DNA from: Clostridiaceae bacterium
GTDB taxonomy: Bacteria; Bacillota; Clostridia; Lachnospirales; Lachnospiraceae
Length of the DNA: 53,893 nt
Direction of reading: 5' to 3'
NCBI GenBank assembly: GCA_902362865.1
Contig: CABIYE010000014.1
Coordinates: 16,820 to 70,712, forward strand
The translations under genes were made by a program, and so were the position numbers. Shown in pieces: positions 1-8,077 of this stretch (positions are counted from its first letter, which is position 1; each line of letters starts with the position of its first letter). A model generated the notes under the pieces. The model saw only the letters and a list, made by a program, of their open reading frames with translations, was not told the DNA's origin and did not search any database.

Positions 1-2
1 TC

Positions 3-323
3 CGAAAGCTGGTAACAGACCTTTGCGCCAACCATGACAATCAGGATAGGCTCTGCCTCCCCTTAGACTGTCCCTGTTACATGCTGCATAAATGGTGGAC
101 CGGCTCTTTCTGCCGGTATTTTCAGGAGGCGGTGCTACCGGTGGACCCGGTGCTGGAATCTGCCATTACCGGCGAGGACACTTCCCTGAAACAGAAAACA
201 TGCCCGGTCTGTGGGAAAGCCTATCTGCCTACTACCAGCCAGGCCTATTGTTCGGATTCCTGCCGCGCCTTTGCCAGACGGAAATCCGAGCGGGAACGCA
301 AGCGCCGGATCAGAAAAAATTAA
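3..323 (+). CDS. Cysteine-rich VLP-domain protein, 5' partial
   Basis: The frame is open from base 3, so the start lies before the window. About 106 residues are visible, with an N-terminal Cys cluster (LC..NHDNQDRLCLPLDCPCY) and a C-terminal zinc-ribbon-like part (CPVCGKAY, then CSDSCRAF), ending in a strongly basic tail. This matches the small Cys-rich VLP family (Pfam Cys_rich_VLP) that accompanies mobilization genes in clostridial conjugative transposons. Its biochemical role is not established; zinc or nucleic-acid binding is an inference from the paired CxxC motifs. A 139-bp gap with a strong inverted repeat separates it from the next gene. Confidence 0.75.
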   Translation, partial: RKLVTDLCANHDNQDRLCLPLDCPCYMLHKWWTGSFCRYFQEAVLPVDPVLESAITGEDTSLKQKTCPVCGKAYLPTTSQAYCSDSCRAFARRKSERERKRRIRKN

Positions 324-331
324 AGGTAATA

Positions 332-444
332 TGTCCGCAACTTAACCAAAATGAGGCTTGATTTTAGGGGCTTTCGGGCCCCGGTTTGAGGGGCGGCTGT
401 ATAAGAATACTCTGACGCCCCAAAACGGGTATAAGTTGCGGACA
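332..444 (+). promoter_or_regulatory. Three-way-junction inverted repeat element
   Basis: A perfect 13-bp inverted repeat (TGTCCGCAACTTA at 332-344, TAAGTTGCGGACA at 432-444) encloses two further hairpins: GGGGC/GCCCC (367-371/378-382) and GGGGCG/CGCCCC (390-395/416-421). The fold is a closed three-way junction ending 10 bases before the ribosome binding site of the next gene. It may be an RNA leader element or a DNA cruciform used in mobilization. The structure is seen directly; the role is not known. Confidence 0.55.
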
Positions 445-462
445 AATAAACAAACGGGAGGG

Positions 463-987
463 ATGTGGATAGAAAAGACAGCGATTACAAAAGAGCTTAT
501 GCGGATTGATACCAGGAGGCAGATAATTGATATACAGCAGATTGATAACCGGCGCTTTATGTATAACCCGAAAACAGGCATATTGGTCTTAGGTTATCAG
601 TATGCAGCTACAAGTACAATGGTTTCCAGCCATGCCAACGAACTGGCCGACGCCGGGATCACAAAAGGCTATGACGATTTTGTCCGGGGCTGGATCGGCA
701 CCGGCGGGGGCTACCCCAAAGGGGTGATCCACTTTGCGCCCTGTGTAGATAAGAGAAATATCACACTGTTTGACCGGGCTTTTGACACACTGAAAATGTT
801 TCAGGAAAACGGTGCGCTGGCGGGCACGGTGGTCCGTGGCTTCGGGGAAAGCTGGGAGCAGCCGTTATCCGATATTTTTACGGATATGCGAGAACCGGAG
901 CAGAAACCCTCTGTCCGCAGGCAGCTAAAGAAACAGCCGGAGGCAAAAGCCACCCGGCAGAAAACCAATCATCAACAGGAACGATAG
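463..987 (+). CDS. Conjugative-element accessory protein of unknown function
   Basis: I do not recognise the family. The product is about 174 residues, soluble, with no signal peptide or membrane segment. The ATG at 463 follows GGGAGGG closely; an alternative ATG at 499 is possible, so the start is uncertain. The last 30 residues form a low-complexity basic tail beginning with KPSVRRQLK and ending QQER. Four other proteins nearby have the same kind of tail. It is the first gene of a tightly packed run leading to mobC and the relaxase, which suggests a role in DNA transfer or establishment after transfer. Confidence 0.6.
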   Translation: MWIEKTAITKELMRIDTRRQIIDIQQIDNRRFMYNPKTGILVLGYQYAATSTMVSSHANELADAGITKGYDDFVRGWIGTGGGYPKGVIHFAPCVDKRNITLFDRAFDTLKMFQENGALAGTVVRGFGESWEQPLSDIFTDMREPEQKPSVRRQLKKQPEAKATRQKTNHQQER

Positions 988-998
988 GAGGCGATTTT

Positions 999-1637
999 TT
1001 GAATATCAATACGATCACAACCGATGACCTGCGGCGCATGGAAGGCAAAGACGGCCTGATCCTGCAGGGCTGCGGCGGGGATTTGAAGGAATGGGTGGAC
1101 GGGATCAATGAGATGTTCACCGAGGCAGGAATTTTGAAGGACGGCAGTAAATTTGAGAATGTTTCCACTTTCCAGTATGGAGAGCTTACCTGTCTGCTCT
1201 ACCCTTTCGAGGATGTAAAGCTGGACATTGGGAAACTTGCCATGTGGCGATTGCAGACCCATGATACTTTCGGCGGCACATGGCTGTCCGATTTTGTACC
1301 GAACCGTCTGGGCGGTTTTATCGGGGAGCCTTCGCCGGAGCCGGAAAAACCGGATTGTGCGCTGATCGGCCAGGATGGCAATATCTTCAATCTGGTAGGC
1401 ATTGCGGCTCGTACCCTGCGGGAGCATGACCTGAAGGACCAGGCAAAGGAAATGAAGGACCGGGTGTTTGCTTGCGGCAGTTACGGGGAGGCGCTTTGTA
1501 TCATTGGGGAGTATGTCAATATCACGGATTCCGAAGCGGAGCCGGAGTACAGGCCTTCTCTCCGGCAGCAGATAAAAGACGCAAAGCAGACGGAGACGCC
1601 CCAAAAGCAGAAACCATCAAAACAGCAGGAACGATAA
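999..1637 (+). CDS. Conjugative-element accessory protein (DDLRRMEGKDGLILQGC type)
   Basis: A 212-residue soluble protein that starts with TTG at 999, supported by ATAGGAGG eight bases upstream. The N-terminus resembles proteins common in clostridial conjugative transposons that begin with a DLRRMEGKDGLILQGCGG-like segment; no biochemical function is known to me. The C-terminal 30 residues are the shared basic tail (RPSLRQQIK ... QQER). It lies 11 bases after the previous gene and 11 before the next, so the genes are almost certainly co-transcribed. Confidence 0.7.
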   Translation: MNINTITTDDLRRMEGKDGLILQGCGGDLKEWVDGINEMFTEAGILKDGSKFENVSTFQYGELTCLLYPFEDVKLDIGKLAMWRLQTHDTFGGTWLSDFVPNRLGGFIGEPSPEPEKPDCALIGQDGNIFNLVGIAARTLREHDLKDQAKEMKDRVFACGSYGEALCIIGEYVNITDSEAEPEYRPSLRQQIKDAKQTETPQKQKPSKQQER

Positions 1638-1648
1638 GGAGGATCAGA

Positions 1649-2587
1649 ATGGGAAAAGAAACAACCTACGGCGTATGGGCGGTGCGCAGCGGCGCTTCCA
1701 TCTTCGGCCATGCTGAGGCGTGGTGCAAGGAAGATGGAAAGCCTTTGGAATTTGACTCCCGCGAGGCTGCGGAGGCTTACGCCAGGGAAATGAACAGCAA
1801 AACCTCCACCAATGTCCATTATTACGCACAGGAGAAAGAACCGGAGCCGGGCGCCGTCAAAAAGACTTCCGCGCAGGCACAGCCGGATTTGGATGCCCGC
1901 GCCCATGACGAAGTGATGCCGAGAAATGACGCGGCAGAAAAGCAGAATGAGATTCCCGGCAGACAGGTCATGCCGGAGGCGGACCCGCTGGTGGAAATCC
2001 GCTCTGCGGTCCACAGTAACTATGTGGGCATGGTTGCCATGCTGGGTGCGGACAACCGGGTGTACCTGGGGCGTGAGGAACGCTGCCACTATCAGGATAT
2101 GCAGGCATCTTATTATGACAATCAGGACGGCTCCCTGTGCTTTGTCTGCGACCAGCCGGATATGTACTATTTTCTCTATGGTGAGGGCTGGGCGCATACC
2201 CAGGCGGAAATGCTGGAGCGCGGCCTTTCCCTGCGCCAGTATGAGGAATTTGCAAGGCTTCGGGACGGCGTGCTCTCACAGTTCACACCAAGCCGTGAAA
2301 TCCTGTTCGCCGGGCAGCCCTTCCAGCCGCCGGAGAGCTATCTGCGTAATGCGGAACTCTACGAGGAAGGACAGACCGGAAACTATAATATGCTGGATGG
2401 CCGGCTGAATAATGAGCCGCCGGAACGCCCTGACTTAACGGACGGCCAGACCTATGAGGAAATCCGGGAGCTTGCACCGGAGACTTTGCCGGAGGAAAAA
2501 CCTTCCCTGATGGAGCGGCTGAAAGCGGAACGCCCGGAGCATGAGGCGAAACAGGCAGCGCCGCCTGTGCCGGAAAGGGAACGCTGA
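1649..2587 (+). CDS. Conjugative-element accessory protein with shared C-terminal tail
   Basis: A 312-residue soluble protein starting at the ATG at 1649, with AAGGAGG eight bases upstream; an in-frame ATG at 1472 lies inside the previous gene and lacks a ribosome binding site. The first 50 residues (YGVWAVRSGASIFGHAEAW...) look like a small compact domain, followed by a charged linker and a second folded region of about residues 100-240. The protein ends with the common tail (KPSLMERLKAE ... PERER). The stop codon TGA shares its last base with the next ATG, so translation is coupled. Function is unknown. Confidence 0.7.
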   Translation: MGKETTYGVWAVRSGASIFGHAEAWCKEDGKPLEFDSREAAEAYAREMNSKTSTNVHYYAQEKEPEPGAVKKTSAQAQPDLDARAHDEVMPRNDAAEKQNEIPGRQVMPEADPLVEIRSAVHSNYVGMVAMLGADNRVYLGREERCHYQDMQASYYDNQDGSLCFVCDQPDMYYFLYGEGWAHTQAEMLERGLSLRQYEEFARLRDGVLSQFTPSREILFAGQPFQPPESYLRNAELYEEGQTGNYNMLDGRLNNEPPERPDLTDGQTYEEIRELAPETLPEEKPSLMERLKAERPEHEAKQAAPPVPERER

Positions 2588-3288
2588 TGGGCGCGGTAAA
2601 ATTTGAGGGCGTGGATGTGCTGGACTTTTTAGGGAAGGTTGTAGAGCTGCACACGCAGCATTATAAGGACGATTTTGATATTGACAAAGAGCTGATACAA
2701 AATCTTGCGGCTTGCAGAAATGAGGAGAATGAACAGCTCTTATGGATGTCCAGAACCTGCGGCACGTACTGTTTATGGGAAAGGGATGTTTACCTGCAGG
2801 ACAGCCACGAAAATAAGGTGTGGCGGTTTTACCATGAGCAGACGAAAGATTCTATCCTGGCGTATGCAATCCGGCTGGACGGCATACAAGACGGGAAAGT
2901 CACCGGCTGTATCTGGCCTCTCGATTATCACGCCCATGTAGAACGGGTCAAGCTGCTTTCCTGTGCGATTGAAAAAGTATCAGTATTGTTCCAGGATGGC
3001 ACACAGGCGGTATTCCCCTATGATTCCTATATGCAGCAGATTAACATGTTTAAGGCCGAGCATGGAACTTCCAAATGCGTGACCTGGCTGCCGGAAAGTG
3101 AGCGGGAATTACAAACAATCCTGCGGCGGGAGCATGTTAAGCGAGATTACCATGCAAAGCCCGGTGATATTCAGGAATATATGGATAGCCTGAAAAAGAG
3201 CACACTGCGGGGGAAACTGAAAGAGGTGCAGGCGGCAGCCGCTTTCACCCGGAAACCGCCTTCCCATAAAAAGGAGCCTGAACGATGA
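2587..3288 (+). CDS. Conjugative-element protein of unknown function
   Basis: A 233-residue soluble protein whose ATG overlaps the previous stop by one base. It has scattered Cys, Trp and Tyr residues (WMSRTCGTYCLWERDVYL) and no recognisable catalytic motif. The C-terminus keeps the shared tail in a looser form (STLRGKLKEV ... HKKEPER). Its stop TGA overlaps the ATG of mobC in an ATGA arrangement, so it is translationally coupled to the relaxosome gene. That coupling argues for a role close to DNA processing, but no function can be assigned from sequence. Confidence 0.65.
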   Translation: MGAVKFEGVDVLDFLGKVVELHTQHYKDDFDIDKELIQNLAACRNEENEQLLWMSRTCGTYCLWERDVYLQDSHENKVWRFYHEQTKDSILAYAIRLDGIQDGKVTGCIWPLDYHAHVERVKLLSCAIEKVSVLFQDGTQAVFPYDSYMQQINMFKAEHGTSKCVTWLPESERELQTILRREHVKRDYHAKPGDIQEYMDSLKKSTLRGKLKEVQAAAAFTRKPPSHKKEPER

Positions 3289-3629
3289 AGGCCGGGCATA
3301 ACAAAAAATCCGTCCGGGTGGAATTCGTCATGTCCGAACAGGAGGCGGAGCTGATAAAGGGGCGCATGGCGGAGCTCGGCATTACCAACCTCTCCGCATA
3401 TCTGCGCAAGATGGCGGTAGACGGTTATATCATCCATCTGGATATGAGAGACATTCAGGAAATGATACGGCTTCTTCGTATCTGTTCCAATAACTTAAAC
3501 CAATATACCAGACGCGCCAATGAGACCGGCAGTATTTACGCTGCCGACATGGATGATCTGCGCACACGCCTGGACAGTTTGTGGGATGGCATGGATAAGC
3601 TGCTGCGGGGATTTGCGAACATTTCGTAA
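3285..3629 (+). CDS. mobC: MobC-like relaxosome accessory protein
   Basis: A 114-residue protein with an N-terminal basic strand and a ribbon-helix-helix-like segment (KKSVRVEFVMSEQEAELI), then MAELGITNLSAYLRKMAVDG and helices rich in Asn/Arg (NNLNQYTRRANETG). This is the pattern of bacterial MobC/BacMobilisation proteins, which bind near oriT and help the relaxase open the strands. The start ATG overlaps the preceding stop. The relaxase itself lies 1.3 kb downstream with two genes in between. Confidence 0.88.
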   Translation: MKAGHNKKSVRVEFVMSEQEAELIKGRMAELGITNLSAYLRKMAVDGYIIHLDMRDIQEMIRLLRICSNNLNQYTRRANETGSIYAADMDDLRTRLDSLWDGMDKLLRGFANIS

Positions 3630-3772
3630 ACGGGAAAAAACGCCGTTGCTTTCCAGAAACCGGCACGGTAGAATTTTGATAGAGGGAGAAATATGTTTCT
3701 CTTTGAAACACCCTTCGGGCATACCTGAATGTCCTGAAAAAACGGACATGGAAAAGGAAAGGAGGCGGGCGT

Positions 3773-4063
3773 ATGCGTCTGATTGGCAAACTATTGGCAC
3801 TTCCCTTTGTACTGGTTACAGGAATTCTTTATCTTGTATGCAAATTTCTTGTGGTGATTTCCGGCGCTGTTCTGGGAATTTTATCCGGGATCGTATTTCT
3901 GGCGGCGTTGGTGCTGTTCTTTGCAGCCGGGTTCTGGCCGGGGCTTTCATGGCTGGTGATCGCGTTCCTGATCAGCCCCTACGGTCTGCCAATGGCGGCG
4001 GCCTGGCTGGTGGGGATCATCGGCGGCGCAAACAGCGCGTTAAAGGATTTCGTATTTGGTTAA
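3773..4063 (+). CDS. Small membrane protein, CD1845-like family
   Basis: A 96-residue, very hydrophobic protein with about three membrane segments (around residues 8-28, 30-52 and 56-80). The ATG at 3773 is preceded by AAAGGAGG. It resembles the CD1845 family found next to mobC and relaxase genes in clostridial Tn916/Tn1549-like elements. It may be an accessory of the mating channel, but the role is not demonstrated. The 143-bp gap before it contains no other convincing gene. Confidence 0.75.
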   Translation: MRLIGKLLALPFVLVTGILYLVCKFLVVISGAVLGILSGIVFLAALVLFFAAGFWPGLSWLVIAFLISPYGLPMAAAWLVGIIGGANSALKDFVFG

Positions 4064-4152
4064 ACAGTTTCGGCGGGACTCATTGGCAGCCCCGCCCTTT
4101 TTCTATAATTATGGCTGTCTGCTATGGCAGCTTTTTGATTGGAGGGATTTGA

Positions 4153-4920
4153 TTGAAAGATACAACGCCAATTTATTTTCATTCTGCCACCTATGCGCAT
4201 GAGCATGGGGAGCTGGATCAGTACCGTGCTTCCCACAAGGCAAACATTGCGTGTAAAGAGGCAATCGAACAGGCCATTGCGGACAACTACCGGGATAACC
4301 GTTTAGGCCCCGCATGTGTGCAGCAGGTCTTACAACAATTTGATCCTGGCCGGATTTTCTATGTCCTTGCCAACACGGTCCGGCAGAAAGAACATGACGG
4401 GCGAATTTCCCGTGATAACAAAGCCTGGGCGCAGACAATCCCGGTCTGTGAAGATAAGGACGGTTTCGGATATGACAGGAATGTTTCCTTTGTGGTAGAC
4501 CGTAGCCATCCAGGACTAATGGATTTATTTCTTACCCAAGCCAGAGACATTGCAAAGGAGGATTTCAAGATGAATCAAGAGTTTATGAGCCGTAACCAAG
4601 TGGAGTTTATACGTCAGACCTACCCACCGGATACCCGGATTTTGTTGCAGCACATGGACGATCCCTATGCCCCGGTGCCCGCTGGCACCCGTGGAACTGT
4701 CAAGTATGTGGATGATATAGGCCAGATTGGGGTTGCCTGGGACAATGGACGCAGCCTTTCACTGATTCCCGGTATGGACACATATCGGAAACTGACCCAA
4801 CAGGAGCTTACTCAGGAACAAGGTGAAAAGCCTTCCATACATGACAGTCTGGGCAAACATGCCGGTCAGCAGGCGGCTCACAGCGACAAACCGAAAATGA
4901 AAAAAGAACAGACACGATAA
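4153..4920 (+). CDS. DUF3849-DUF4314 fusion protein
   Basis: A 255-residue soluble protein with a TTG start at 4153 and GGAGGG upstream. The N-terminal part (about residues 5-110; YFHSATYAHEHGELDQYR, then ANIACKEAIEQAI) matches DUF3849. The C-terminal part (about 150-215; YPPDTRILLQHMDDPYAP, GTRGTVKYVDDIGQIGVAW) matches DUF4314, a small SH3-like fold. It ends in the shared tail (KPSIHDSLGK ... KKEQTR). Both domains occur in conjugative elements and have no assigned biochemical role. It sits 32 bases before the relaxase gene. Confidence 0.85.
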   Translation: MKDTTPIYFHSATYAHEHGELDQYRASHKANIACKEAIEQAIADNYRDNRLGPACVQQVLQQFDPGRIFYVLANTVRQKEHDGRISRDNKAWAQTIPVCEDKDGFGYDRNVSFVVDRSHPGLMDLFLTQARDIAKEDFKMNQEFMSRNQVEFIRQTYPPDTRILLQHMDDPYAPVPAGTRGTVKYVDDIGQIGVAWDNGRSLSLIPGMDTYRKLTQQELTQEQGEKPSIHDSLGKHAGQQAAHSDKPKMKKEQTR

Positions 4921-4952
4921 CAGAGCCGGTTTTACAGTAAGGGGGTGATGGG

Positions 4953-6362
4953 ATGGCGACCACACGGCTCATGCCGCTGCACGTTGGGAAAGGCCGGGAT
5001 GTTTCCACGGCCATAGCGGATATTATTGACTATGTGGAAAATCCGCAGAAAACCGATTTTGGAAAATTCATTTATGGCTATGAGTGTGACACCCGGATCG
5101 CCGATGCGGAGTTTCTTCTATCCAAGCGCCAGTATGCGAACCTGACCGGACGTAACCGGGGCGCGGACGATGTGATTGCCTACCATCTCCGACAGGCGTT
5201 CAAGCCTGGCGAGGTCACGCCGGAAGAAGCGAACCAGATCGGGCGGGAGCTGGCATTGAAGCTGACGAAGGGAAACCATGCTTTTGTTGTCTGCACCCAT
5301 GTGGATAAACACCATGTTCATAATCACATCATCATAAATTCTACCACACTGGATTGTCAGAAAAAATTCCGCAACTTCTGGGGTTCCACCTGGGCAATCC
5401 GGCGTATGAATGACAAGCTCTGCTTGGAGCATGGGCTTTCTATTGTAGAGAATCCGAAACCCAGCCGAGACCATTACGGCACATGGATGGGAAGTCAGAA
5501 ACAGCCTTCCCACCAGGAGCAGCTACGATGGGCCATCGACGCAGCCCTGGAAGAAAAGCCGAAGGACTTTGAAGAACTTTTGAAGAAGCTGGAGGCGGCT
5601 GGGATTGAAGTCAACCGGGAGCGAAAGTACCTCCGTTTTCGCTTGTCACCGGAGGATAGATATACCCGGTGTGACACGTTAAAGGGCGACTATACCGAGC
5701 AGGCCATCAAAGAACGGATCGCCGGCACCCGGACGGTGAAGCCGCGCCGTACCTCTCCCCCAAAGCCGGTTTCCAAAGTCGGACTGCTGGTGGACATTGA
5801 GGCGGCGGTCCGTTCCGGCAAAGGGCCGGGGTATGAACGCTGGGCGAAGGTGTTCAACTTAAAGCAGCTTTCCCAGGCGGTAATCTATCTCAAAGAGCAT
5901 GGCGATATGAGCTATGAGGATTTGCAGAAAAAATCAGATGCCGCTACCGCCAGCTTCAATGCGCTGTCGGTACAGATCAAGGAACTGGAATCACAGATGG
6001 CCGCCAACGGGGAGCTGCAGAAACAGATCGTAAATTATGCCAAGACGCGGGCGGCCTATGTGGAGTACCGGAAAGCCGGGTACAGCAAAAAATTCCGTGC
6101 GGCGCATGAGACGGAAATCCTTCTGCACCAGGCGGCGAAGAAACACTTTGACGAGGTTGGGATTACAAAGCTGCCCTCCGTCAAATCTCTGCGTGAGGAA
6201 TATGCCGGACTTCTGGAACAGAAACGGAAAGCCTATTCTTCTTACAAACAGGCCAGAGCCGATATGAAGGAGCTTTATAATATCCGGGCAAATGTGGAGC
6301 ATTTGCTGGACATTCCTACCGGACGGGAACCGCAGAAGGAATCGCAGAAGTCGCGGCAATAG
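4953..6362 (+). CDS. MOBP-type relaxase/mobilization nuclease
   Basis: A 469-residue relaxase that would nick oriT and pilot the transferred strand. The N-terminal domain has a Tyr-containing motif (IDYVENPQKT, about residues 26-35) and the metal-binding His cluster HVDKHHVHNHI (about 116-126), the classic HxDxxHxHxH-like motif III. A charged, helical C-terminal half (about 300-469) is usual for MOBP/VirD2-like relaxases. The start at 4953 follows GGGGGTGATGGG. It is the last gene of the mobilization run and is followed by tandem hairpins and a terminator. Confidence 0.93.
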   Translation: MATTRLMPLHVGKGRDVSTAIADIIDYVENPQKTDFGKFIYGYECDTRIADAEFLLSKRQYANLTGRNRGADDVIAYHLRQAFKPGEVTPEEANQIGRELALKLTKGNHAFVVCTHVDKHHVHNHIIINSTTLDCQKKFRNFWGSTWAIRRMNDKLCLEHGLSIVENPKPSRDHYGTWMGSQKQPSHQEQLRWAIDAALEEKPKDFEELLKKLEAAGIEVNRERKYLRFRLSPEDRYTRCDTLKGDYTEQAIKERIAGTRTVKPRRTSPPKPVSKVGLLVDIEAAVRSGKGPGYERWAKVFNLKQLSQAVIYLKEHGDMSYEDLQKKSDAATASFNALSVQIKELESQMAANGELQKQIVNYAKTRAAYVEYRKAGYSKKFRAAHETEILLHQAAKKHFDEVGITKLPSVKSLREEYAGLLEQKRKAYSSYKQARADMKELYNIRANVEHLLDIPTGREPQKESQKSRQ

Positions 6363-6386
6363 TTTTCCTTCTGCTTTCGGTTTTCA

Positions 6387-6520
6387 GCGTTCCAACGGAA
6401 CGCGCAGCCATCACCGCAGGTGATGATCTCAGGGGTTTGGGGATATGTCACCAACAAGCATTTTGGCAGGAATACCGGAAACGGATTCCTGCCAAAATAC
6501 GCAATCTTACGGAAGATTGC
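6387..6520 (+). other. Three tandem perfect hairpins after the relaxase; candidate oriT
   Basis: Three perfect inverted repeats follow the relaxase stop: GCGTTCC/GGAACGC (6387-6393/6397-6403), a 14-bp repeat ATTTTGGCAGGAAT/ATTCCTGCCAAAAT (6460-6473/6485-6498) and GCAATCTT/AAGATTGC (6501-6508/6513-6520). None has a U-run, so they are not ordinary terminators. Inverted repeats next to a relaxase gene are typical of oriT, but no nick site was identified. The rest of 6363-6714 holds a terminator and no gene. Confidence 0.4.
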
Positions 6521-6570
6521 ATTGCTTGCCAGCGACAGTGGGTATAAATTTGAATCCGTAATATAAGAAA

Positions 6571-6609
6571 CGCCGGACAGATCCAGTCATCATGTCCGGC
6601 GTTCTTTTT
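6571..6609 (+). terminator. Rho-independent terminator after the mobilization operon
   Basis: A perfect 9-bp stem (CGCCGGACA/TGTCCGGCG, 6571-6579 and 6593-6601) is followed by TTCTTTTTC. Confidence 0.9.
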
Positions 6610-6714
6610 CCTTAGCTTCTCGCATTTACAGCTCAGGATAGGTGAACTTTTATAGCCCTAAATTCATAAACAAAAAAAGGGGGTTGTATCCTGAAGCCTC
6701 TTTTTATACCAATG

Positions 6715-8073
6715 TCAAAAAATAAGAGTTGTTTTATAGCCGCAGTTCAGCGCACTTTCAATTTTCATTGTACCACTATGTGCTTCTACAATTTGCCGTA
6801 CCAACAATACACCAAGTCCATGACGGAGGTTTAGTTTTTCATCTGTGCTTTCAAGATAGTGCGTTTTGGCATTCAATTCTTGCAACTTATCAGCAGATAC
6901 CCCCACGCCATTATCCGCAACAATAATTTCTGTATGTCCATCCGTACAGTCAACCGAGATTGTTATTGCACAGCCGTTTGGATTGTGGCCGATGCTATTT
7001 TGAAGAAGATTTGTAATCGCCCGCTTTAAGAGCGCTTCATCACCCAGCATATAGTGCAGCTCGCTTTCTTCATCCGATTGAAAATCAATAGAGAAGCTTT
7101 CATCAAGCCCACTATCCAGAAAATCACATACCACTTGCCGGGCCAATTCTACTGGGGAAATTTTCTCAGTTCGTAATGGCTGCATATCATATTCCAGTTT
7201 TGAAGTCAAATTCAAATCCTCAATGAGCTGCTTAATTTTGGTAGCCTGCTGGCGGATTGCCACAATCTTTTCTTTCTGTTCTGTGTTCAAATCCCGGCTT
7301 TCCTCTAAGCTGCTGGAATAGCCAAGCACCATTGATAGAGGTGTGCGGATGTCATGTGAAATACCGCTGATCCAGTTTGCCCTTGCCCTGTCCCTGCGTT
7401 GCAGGGTTTTGGCGACCTTATTCAGCTTTGCGTTGATTTCCGCCAATTCCCCCCGTTCAACTAACTGTGTTTTCTTCCCAGATGAAATTTCTTCTATGCC
7501 GGTGAGGATCGGCTTAATGGATTTTTCAATCTTGCGGTTATTGTGAATGAACAGGATCAGCACAATGATGATATTGAACAAAAATAAAGTAACCAATCCA
7601 AATATGTCTATTTTAATGCTGTCAGAAGTTTTGTAAGCAGACAGTTTCCAAAAACTATCCTGCGGGTAGCCGACAACCAGCAGACCATAAGATTGATTTG
7701 ACACGAATACTGGATAATCCTCTAAGTACCACCTTGTCATTTCTGCAATATCGCCCGGTGTATAGTGCAGAGGTAATTCGGACGGTATTTTGTAATTCCA
7801 GACCACATCGCCGGTGTCATTGCTTATCAGCATACACCATGCGTTTTCATTTGTCATTTGGATAGCCGTATTTTCTGAAAGACGGTAGCTTTCTTCACTT
7901 TGCTGCAAGTCTGCGGAAACCTGCTCTAATAGTTGCGTTGGGCTATGGCTGCCCCGACTGCTTGACACCACAGCCAGCACAACAAAAAGGACAATGTTTA
8001 TCAGGATAAAGAAGCAGAACAGCTTCACACTGGAATGAACATACCGCTTAAAAAATCGTTGAATATTATTCAT
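6715..8073 (-). CDS. Sensor histidine kinase with extracytoplasmic domain
   Basis: A 452-residue membrane kinase. TM1 is at about residues 17-36 and TM2 at about 168-190, with roughly 130 residues outside the membrane between them. A HAMP-like linker, the H-box GISHDIRTPLS, the N-box NLLQNSIGHNP and the ATP-lid motifs DNGVGV and HGLGV follow. It starts 4 bases after the response regulator gene and would phosphorylate it. The divergent LanFEG-type transporter suggests that it senses antimicrobial peptides or cell-wall damage; the ligand is inferred from context only. Confidence 0.92.
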   Translation of the reverse strand: MNNIQRFFKRYVHSSVKLFCFFILINIVLFVVLAVVSSSRGSHSPTQLLEQVSADLQQSEESYRLSENTAIQMTNENAWCMLISNDTGDVVWNYKIPSELPLHYTPGDIAEMTRWYLEDYPVFVSNQSYGLLVVGYPQDSFWKLSAYKTSDSIKIDIFGLVTLFLFNIIIVLILFIHNNRKIEKSIKPILTGIEEISSGKKTQLVERGELAEINAKLNKVAKTLQRRDRARANWISGISHDIRTPLSMVLGYSSSLEESRDLNTEQKEKIVAIRQQATKIKQLIEDLNLTSKLEYDMQPLRTEKISPVELARQVVCDFLDSGLDESFSIDFQSDEESELHYMLGDEALLKRAITNLLQNSIGHNPNGCAITISVDCTDGHTEIIVADNGVGVSADKLQELNAKTHYLESTDEKLNLRHGLGVLLVRQIVEAHSGTMKIESALNCGYKTTLIF

Positions 8074-8077
8074 AGGC

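Noticed and set aside
972..2197. Long minus-strand open frames in the mobilization region
   Set aside because: They are opposite tightly packed genes with good ribosome binding sites; long antisense frames are expected from the GC-rich third positions here.
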